In this document: positions 60,574 through 64,000 of the stretch, piece after piece | How positions within the stretch are numbered: position 1 is the first letter of the stretch | Layout: the number at the start of each line of letters is the position of its first letter | Assembly: GCF_019668465.1 (NCBI RefSeq) | Contig: NZ_AP024828.1 | Coordinates: 4,960,001-5,024,000, forward strand | Direction: 5' to 3' | DNA from: Mycobacterium senriense | GTDB lineage: Bacteria > Actinomycetota > Actinomycetes > Mycobacteriales > Mycobacteriaceae | Length of the DNA stretch: 64,000 nucleotides | The notes under the pieces: generated by a model | What the model was told of the DNA's origin: nothing | Databases searched by the model: none | What the model saw: the letters and a program-made list of their open reading frames with translations, nothing else | Translations under genes and position numbers: made by a program

Positions 60574-61689
60574 CTAGATCGCCGCGTCACCCCCTCGTGC
60601 CCACACTTTGCCCACAGTTTCAGATAACTTGTCGGCGACTGCAGTGAAATCGTCGTCGAAAAGATCGGCGTAGACATCGAGCGTCATCGCGGCCGAGGAG
60701 TGCCCGAGCATCCTCTGAATCACCTTGACGTTGGCGCCCGCCGACACCGCCAGCGACGCCGCGGTGTGACGTAGAGCGTGTGCGGTGATCCGCGGAAATG
60801 TCTTGTCGGCCTTCTGGCATCGTTCCACTGCGCCGGCCAGCCAGGACTTATTCGTCGGTGGCGCCAGGTACCCTCCGTCGCGCGCAGGCCAGATCAGTTC
60901 GTCGCGGTCCTTGCCCGCGCAGGTAGCCGCGAGCTCGTCGACGACGAACGCCGGTAGCGCCACCGTGCGGCTGTGCCCGGTTTTGAGCGTGCCGACGTGA
61001 GTTGTTCCCCCGACAGCCACCGCGTTCTCGTGCAGCACGACACGGCGCCGCAGGAAGTCGACGTCAGCAACGCGCAGCGCCGCGGCCTCACCCCAACGCA
61101 GGCCCACGGTCCCGAGCAGCAGCACCAGCGACCCGTAACGCCCCGATTCGATCGCCAAGCAGCGCAGCTGGTCCGGTGAGAGATAGACGTTCTTCCGCTT
61201 GCCGCGGCGCGGCAGCTTCACGCCACGCGCCGGATTCGCAGCGATCAAACGGTCCCGGGCGGCGTCATCAAGGATGCCTGCCAGCACCGAATACACCGTG
61301 GTCACCCGCGATGCGCTGAGCTTCTTGGACAGCCCGGCGACCCAGGCCTGAACCGCGGTGTAGCGGACGTCGGCAACCTTCGTCGCGCGCCAGTGCGGCT
61401 CGACGTACACCCGCCACGCGTTCTCATAGGAGCGATACGCGCTGGGCTTCATATGGCCTTCTTTGCGCAGCAGCCACGCTGTGCCCAACTCCCCGACCGT
61501 GACCCGCCCGAGGGATGGCGCGACATACTCCCCGCGCGCTTTGGTGACCTCGACGCTGTTGGCGAATGCCTCGGCGTCCCGCTTGGTTTTGAACCCGCGT
61601 TTATCGGTCTGACCCCGTTCGGGAGTCCGGTAGCGGACGCGGTAAAGCGTTGCACCGCTTGATGTTTGATACTTACTGATGGTTGCCAC
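60574..61689 (-). CDS. int: Tyrosine recombinase (phage integrase)
   Basis: The integrase has an N-terminal arm-binding domain (RVRYRTPERGQTDKRGF), a SAM-like core-binding domain (about 60-150) and a catalytic domain. The full tyrosine-recombinase set is visible: Arg198 (GLRWGEAAAL), Lys236 (TLKTGHS), His304 and Arg307 (HALRHTAAS), His330 (LGHSSAAMT) and the nucleophile Tyr340 (DVYADL). I prefer GTG 61689, which follows GAGGG by eight bases and lies one base after the repressor stop; TTG 61704 would add five residues. Confidence 0.95.
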   Translation of the reverse strand: MATISKYQTSSGATLYRVRYRTPERGQTDKRGFKTKRDAEAFANSVEVTKARGEYVAPSLGRVTVGELGTAWLLRKEGHMKPSAYRSYENAWRVYVEPHWRATKVADVRYTAVQAWVAGLSKKLSASRVTTVYSVLAGILDDAARDRLIAANPARGVKLPRRGKRKNVYLSPDQLRCLAIESGRYGSLVLLLGTVGLRWGEAAALRVADVDFLRRRVVLHENAVAVGGTTHVGTLKTGHSRTVALPAFVVDELAATCAGKDRDELIWPARDGGYLAPPTNKSWLAGAVERCQKADKTFPRITAHALRHTAASLAVSAGANVKVIQRMLGHSSAAMTLDVYADLFDDDFTAVADKLSETVGKVWARGGDAAI

Positions 61690-61690
61690 G

Positions 61691-62188
61691 TCAGTCGCCC
61701 TCAACCGACTTGTGGGCGATCTGTTCTTCGCGTTCGATGTCGCGCTGGATCGTGTGCGCGCCGAGCTTGAGGGTCATCGCGTCGCCTGTTTCGCGGCCGG
61801 TCATCTTCTCGGCCCACCGCAGCGGGTGCGAATCGCGCACGAACGTCACCTCATCGCCGGCAAGCGGCCACCTGCCCATGCCCCAATCCCATATCCGGGC
61901 AGCCGAATAGCGTTCGCCGTTGGACACCAGCGCGCTTTCCTCGGTCGGCAGCAGCAACCGCAGCGGCGATACCTCGAGCGCCAACGCAAGCGCGGCCAGA
62001 TCGTCGACGTCTATTCGCCGTTCGCCGGCCTCGATACGTCGCAATCCCAACGGCGGAATCGGACGGCCGAGGCCGTCGAGGATCCGGGCCAATTCGGCAT
62101 AGGTCAGCCGTCGTTTTTCCCGGAGTGTGCGCACCGTTTCGGCGGCATGGGCTCCGATCGGCCCCAGATCCATCGACTTACCTGACAC
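61691..62188 (-). CDS. Phage-type HTH repressor
   Basis: An XRE-type helix-turn-helix (TVRTLREKRRLTYAELARILDGLG with RRIEAGERR) is followed by a C-terminal domain with WDWGMGRWPLAGDEVTF of unknown role. I choose GTG 62188 (165 residues) because a good promoter places the transcript start on it; ATG 62173 is an alternative, and the longer frame from 62311 crosses the promoter. It probably represses the divergent gene at 62327 and is followed directly by int, so repressor and integrase are made together in the lysogenic state. Confidence 0.82.
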   Translation of the reverse strand: MSGKSMDLGPIGAHAAETVRTLREKRRLTYAELARILDGLGRPIPPLGLRRIEAGERRIDVDDLAALALALEVSPLRLLLPTEESALVSNGERYSAARIWDWGMGRWPLAGDEVTFVRDSHPLRWAEKMTGRETGDAMTLKLGAHTIQRDIEREEQIAHKSVEGD

Positions 62189-62326
62189 GCCACGAGTATG
62201 CGCGATCAAAAATGAAGATTCAAGTATCAGAGTGATGTTGGTTTGCGCAATAAATCGAGACCGTCTATAACTTGATGGAGACGCGATCAGACTGAACGCG
62301 GATGAGATCAAAGATAGAGGTTTCAG
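62189..62326. promoter_or_regulatory. Divergent repressor / early-gene promoter pair
   Basis: On the minus strand TTGAAT (62218-62223), a 17-base spacer and CATACT (62195-62200) form a sigma-70-like promoter whose start falls on GTG 62188. On the plus strand TTGCGC (62243-62248), a 17-base spacer and TATAAC (62266-62271) drive the excisionase side. CAAGT at 62221-62225 and ACTTG at 62270-62274 form inverted half-sites that overlap the two promoters and could be repressor operators. Confidence 0.75.
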
Positions 62327-62548
62327 ATGGGCGGCAACGACCTTCCCGAAGTCATGACATCGGCCGAGCTGGCCAAATTCATGCGAACAACGCCCGCATC
62401 ACTGGCACAGGATCGGTACCTCGGCCGCGGTGTCCCCTTCGTCAGATTCGGGGAACGGCGCGTCCGGTATTTGCGCTCAGATGTGCTCGCTTACCTCGCC
62501 GCGAACCGGATGCAGCGCACCGACGATCAGCGCAGCGCCGTGGTATGA
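62327..62548 (+). CDS. Excisionase-like small HTH (MerR/AlpA-type) protein
   Basis: The 73-residue protein is a helix-turn-helix of the excisionase family: MTSAELAKFMRTTPASLAQDRYLGRG, then VPFVRFGERRVRYLRSDVLAYLAAN. These proteins bend attachment-site DNA to favour excision or act as activators. It is the first gene on the right of the divergent promoters, and its TGA overlaps the next ORF (ATGA). Confidence 0.88.
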   Translation: MGGNDLPEVMTSAELAKFMRTTPASLAQDRYLGRGVPFVRFGERRVRYLRSDVLAYLAANRMQRTDDQRSAVV

Positions 62549-62796
62549 GCCAGAAACGAGGAAGCCGGCGCCCGGATGGTGGGGCGCCGGCTTCCAGATC
62601 CCAGTTGCCACCGCTGACGAAAGAGACCAGCTGTGAGTCTAGCGCTGGCAACCGACACGGGCACGGCGCTGAGCTGTTGGCGCAATTGCGGCGCAGACAT
62701 GAAGCGGCGCGCCGGCTTCCGCCGCTGCCACACACCCGCCGACGTGACCCGCTGACGCCGCGAGAACGGGCCGACGGGTGGCCGCGCAATGGCTGA
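62545..62796 (+). CDS. Small Arg-rich hypothetical protein
   Basis: An ATG overlapping the previous stop opens 83 codons rich in Arg, Pro and His (SQKRGSRRPDGGAPASR... RRRHEAARRLPPLPHTRRR). It ends by overlapping the ATPase start by eight bases, which favours translation. Against this, a very strong hairpin covers its codons 6-17, and another frame in the same stretch has a short Cys-rich reading (CWRNCG then FRRCH). I do not recognise either product. Confidence 0.45.
   Translation: MSQKRGSRRPDGGAPASRSQLPPLTKETSCESSAGNRHGHGAELLAQLRRRHEAARRLPPLPHTRRRDPLTPRERADGWPRNG
62560..62595. repeat. Strong inverted repeat with 14-base arms
   Basis: GGAAGCCGGCGCCC (62560-62573), an eight-base loop and its exact reverse complement (62582-62595) form a very stable GC-rich hairpin 12 bases after the excisionase-like stop. 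There is no T-run. It could act as a U-less terminator, an mRNA-stability or translational element, or a protein-binding site in the early operon. Confidence 0.85.
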
Positions 62797-64000
62797 CGCT
62801 GGCATTGACCGCTCCGACGAGTATCTCGAATGGCTCGCCGAGGACGAACGCCGGGACACAGCGATCCGCAATGGCGCCCACCCGGACGACCCCGGACCTT
62901 CTGAACAACCCCCCGACGATGATGGCGCTGAGGCCGCGCAACTGCCCGATCCGGCCGTTACAGGCGCCCGGTTCATCCTCGACCAACCCGCCGAGGTACC
63001 CGCGATATGGGGCGAAGGCACCCAAGTGCTCTGGGCGCCAGGAGAAGCGCTGATGATCGCCGGTCCGCAAGGCGTCGGAAAAACCACGCTGGCCGGGCTC
63101 ATCGTCAAAGCACTCCTCGGCGGCCTCGAAACGGTCCTGGGGCTGCCCTTCGCTGAGTTCGACGGCCGGATTTTGTACTTAGCGATGGACCGTCCGCGGC
63201 AGATATCACGTTCGCTGCGAAGGCAATTCAGCGAAAGCGATCGCCCGCTACTGACACAGCGGCTCACTGTGCGCCCGGGCCCGCCGGCCGCCGACATCGC
63301 GGTCAATCCGACGCTGCTCGCGGCGATGGCTACCCAACACGCGGCCGACGTCGTGATCGTCGACTCGCTGAAAGACGCCGCGATCGGCCTCTCTGACGAC
63401 ACCGTAGGCGCCAGCTACAACCGCGCGCGCCAACACCTTCTGACCTCGGGCTGTCAGCTCATCGAGCTGCATCACGTTGTCAAGCGCAACAACCGACATG
63501 ACCAGCCCGGCTCGGCCGTGGACATGATTTACGGCTCGACATGGCTGACCTCCGGCTGCGGCTCGGTCATCCTGCTCGGCGGTGAACCTGGCGATCCTAT
63601 TGTCGGGTTCCGACATGTCAAGCAGCCCGCCGAGGAAGTGGGCCCGTACCATCTGCTGCACGACCAAGGCGCGGGGATCCTGTCGATTGAGCACGGTATC
63701 AATCTCGTCGAGCTGGTGAAGGCGTCTGGGCCGGACGGGCTGACCGCGAAGGGCGCGGCGCAAGCGATTACCGAGAAGCCGCAACCAAGCCGCGCCGATA
63801 TTGAGAAGGGGCGCCGCAAACTCGACAAGCTAGTTGCTACCGGCGTGCTGGTGCGCATCGAGGGCAGTAAGGGCGGCGATGACGGCGGCGTCGCGGCAGC
63901 GTATTTCGTCGCCGAACGCACCGATCACGGCCGATCACGCGCAGACGAAAAACCGCAGGTCAGGGCCGATCACGGACTTTTCGATACCGACGACGATCAC
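62789..64000 (+). CDS. AAA-family ATPase (RepA/DnaB-like, AAA_25), runs off the right edge
   Basis: From the ATG at 62789 the frame is open for 404 codons to the window end. An acidic N-terminus (about 1-60) is followed by a RecA-like ATPase with Walker A GPQGVGKTTL (92-101), a Walker B-like ADVVIVDSLKDA, and LIELHHVVKRN as the sensor strand. A winged-helix-like C-terminal part (SRADIEKGRRKLDKLVATGVL) follows. This is the AAA_25/RepA helicase type common in actinophages and integrative elements, where it supports element replication. The C-terminus is missing. Confidence 0.88.
   Translation, partial: MADAGIDRSDEYLEWLAEDERRDTAIRNGAHPDDPGPSEQPPDDDGAEAAQLPDPAVTGARFILDQPAEVPAIWGEGTQVLWAPGEALMIAGPQGVGKTTLAGLIVKALLGGLETVLGLPFAEFDGRILYLAMDRPRQISRSLRRQFSESDRPLLTQRLTVRPGPPAADIAVNPTLLAAMATQHAADVVIVDSLKDAAIGLSDDTVGASYNRARQHLLTSGCQLIELHHVVKRNNRHDQPGSAVDMIYGSTWLTSGCGSVILLGGEPGDPIVGFRHVKQPAEEVGPYHLLHDQGAGILSIEHGINLVELVKASGPDGLTAKGAAQAITEKPQPSRADIEKGRRKLDKLVATGVLVRIEGSKGGDDGGVAAAYFVAERTDHGRSRADEKPQVRADHGLFDTDDDH

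Larger units (their letters stand above)
60451..64000. mobile_element. Left end of a prophage or integrated phage-like element at a tRNA
   Basis: A tyrosine integrase, a Cro/C1-like repressor, a divergent excisionase-like gene and an AAA ATPase follow a tRNA gene in compact order, with short coupled ORFs and AT-richer promoters. The tRNA 3' half (T arm and acceptor) is the natural attachment core. The element continues past 64000, so its size, right attachment site and whether it is a complete phage are unknown. Confidence 0.85.

Overview
The window is about 68% GC and is chromosomal DNA from a slow-growing Mycobacterium. Gene order and protein features are strikingly like M. tuberculosis Rv1626 to Rv1661 read in reverse: pdtaR, thiolase/DUF35, polA, rpsA, coaE, uvrB, an Rv1634-like MFS pump, an Rv1635c-like membrane transferase, a universal stress protein, uvrA, lysX, infC-rpmI-rplT-tsnR, an adenylate cyclase, pheST, the arg cluster, pks10 and a pks7-like gene. 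I would guess a member of the M. avium complex or a relative, but the species cannot be fixed from sequence reading alone.

Left part (1-20.2 kb): a type I polyketide synthase start (running off the left edge) and a type III PKS lie downstream of a ten-gene minus-strand run, pheS-pheT-argC-argJ-argB-argD-argF-argR-argG-argH. Many junctions are 1-4 base start/stop overlaps. A clear ARG-box palindrome for ArgR sits in the 46 bases between pheT and argC. Next come a rhomboid-like membrane protein, a class III adenylate cyclase, an MpaB-type oxygenase homologue, and the operon tsnR-rplT-rpmI-infC. infC starts at AUC and follows a long structured leader that holds an intrinsic terminator (attenuator).

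Middle part (20.2-43.7 kb): lysX, a membrane-anchored esterase, then an accessory block of about 8 kb (25.6-33.4 kb). It holds a TetR regulator with an obvious operator, a ThiF/nitroreductase fusion (MoeY-like), a GAF-GGDEF-EAL c-di-GMP enzyme, and an opposing three-gene unit: GNAT-fold acyltransferase-like protein, cytochrome P450 and methyltransferase. After it the conserved order resumes with uvrA, metallo-hydrolase, USP, GT-C-type transferase, MFS pump and uvrB.

Right part (43.7-64 kb): a roughly 1 kb segment bounded by 144-base direct repeats carries two small genes, perhaps a toxin-fragment/immunity-like pair. It abuts a PknF-like kinase that is divergent from an Rv1747-like FHA-ABC transporter. 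Then come a DUF402 protein, an Fpg/Nei glycosylase, a secreted protein, coaE, rpsA, a YdcZ transporter, polA, a DUF35/thiolase pair and pdtaR. At 60.45 kb a tRNA with anticodon CAA is followed by a tyrosine integrase, a repressor, a divergent excisionase-like gene and an AAA ATPase. This is the left end of an integrated phage-like element that continues past the window.
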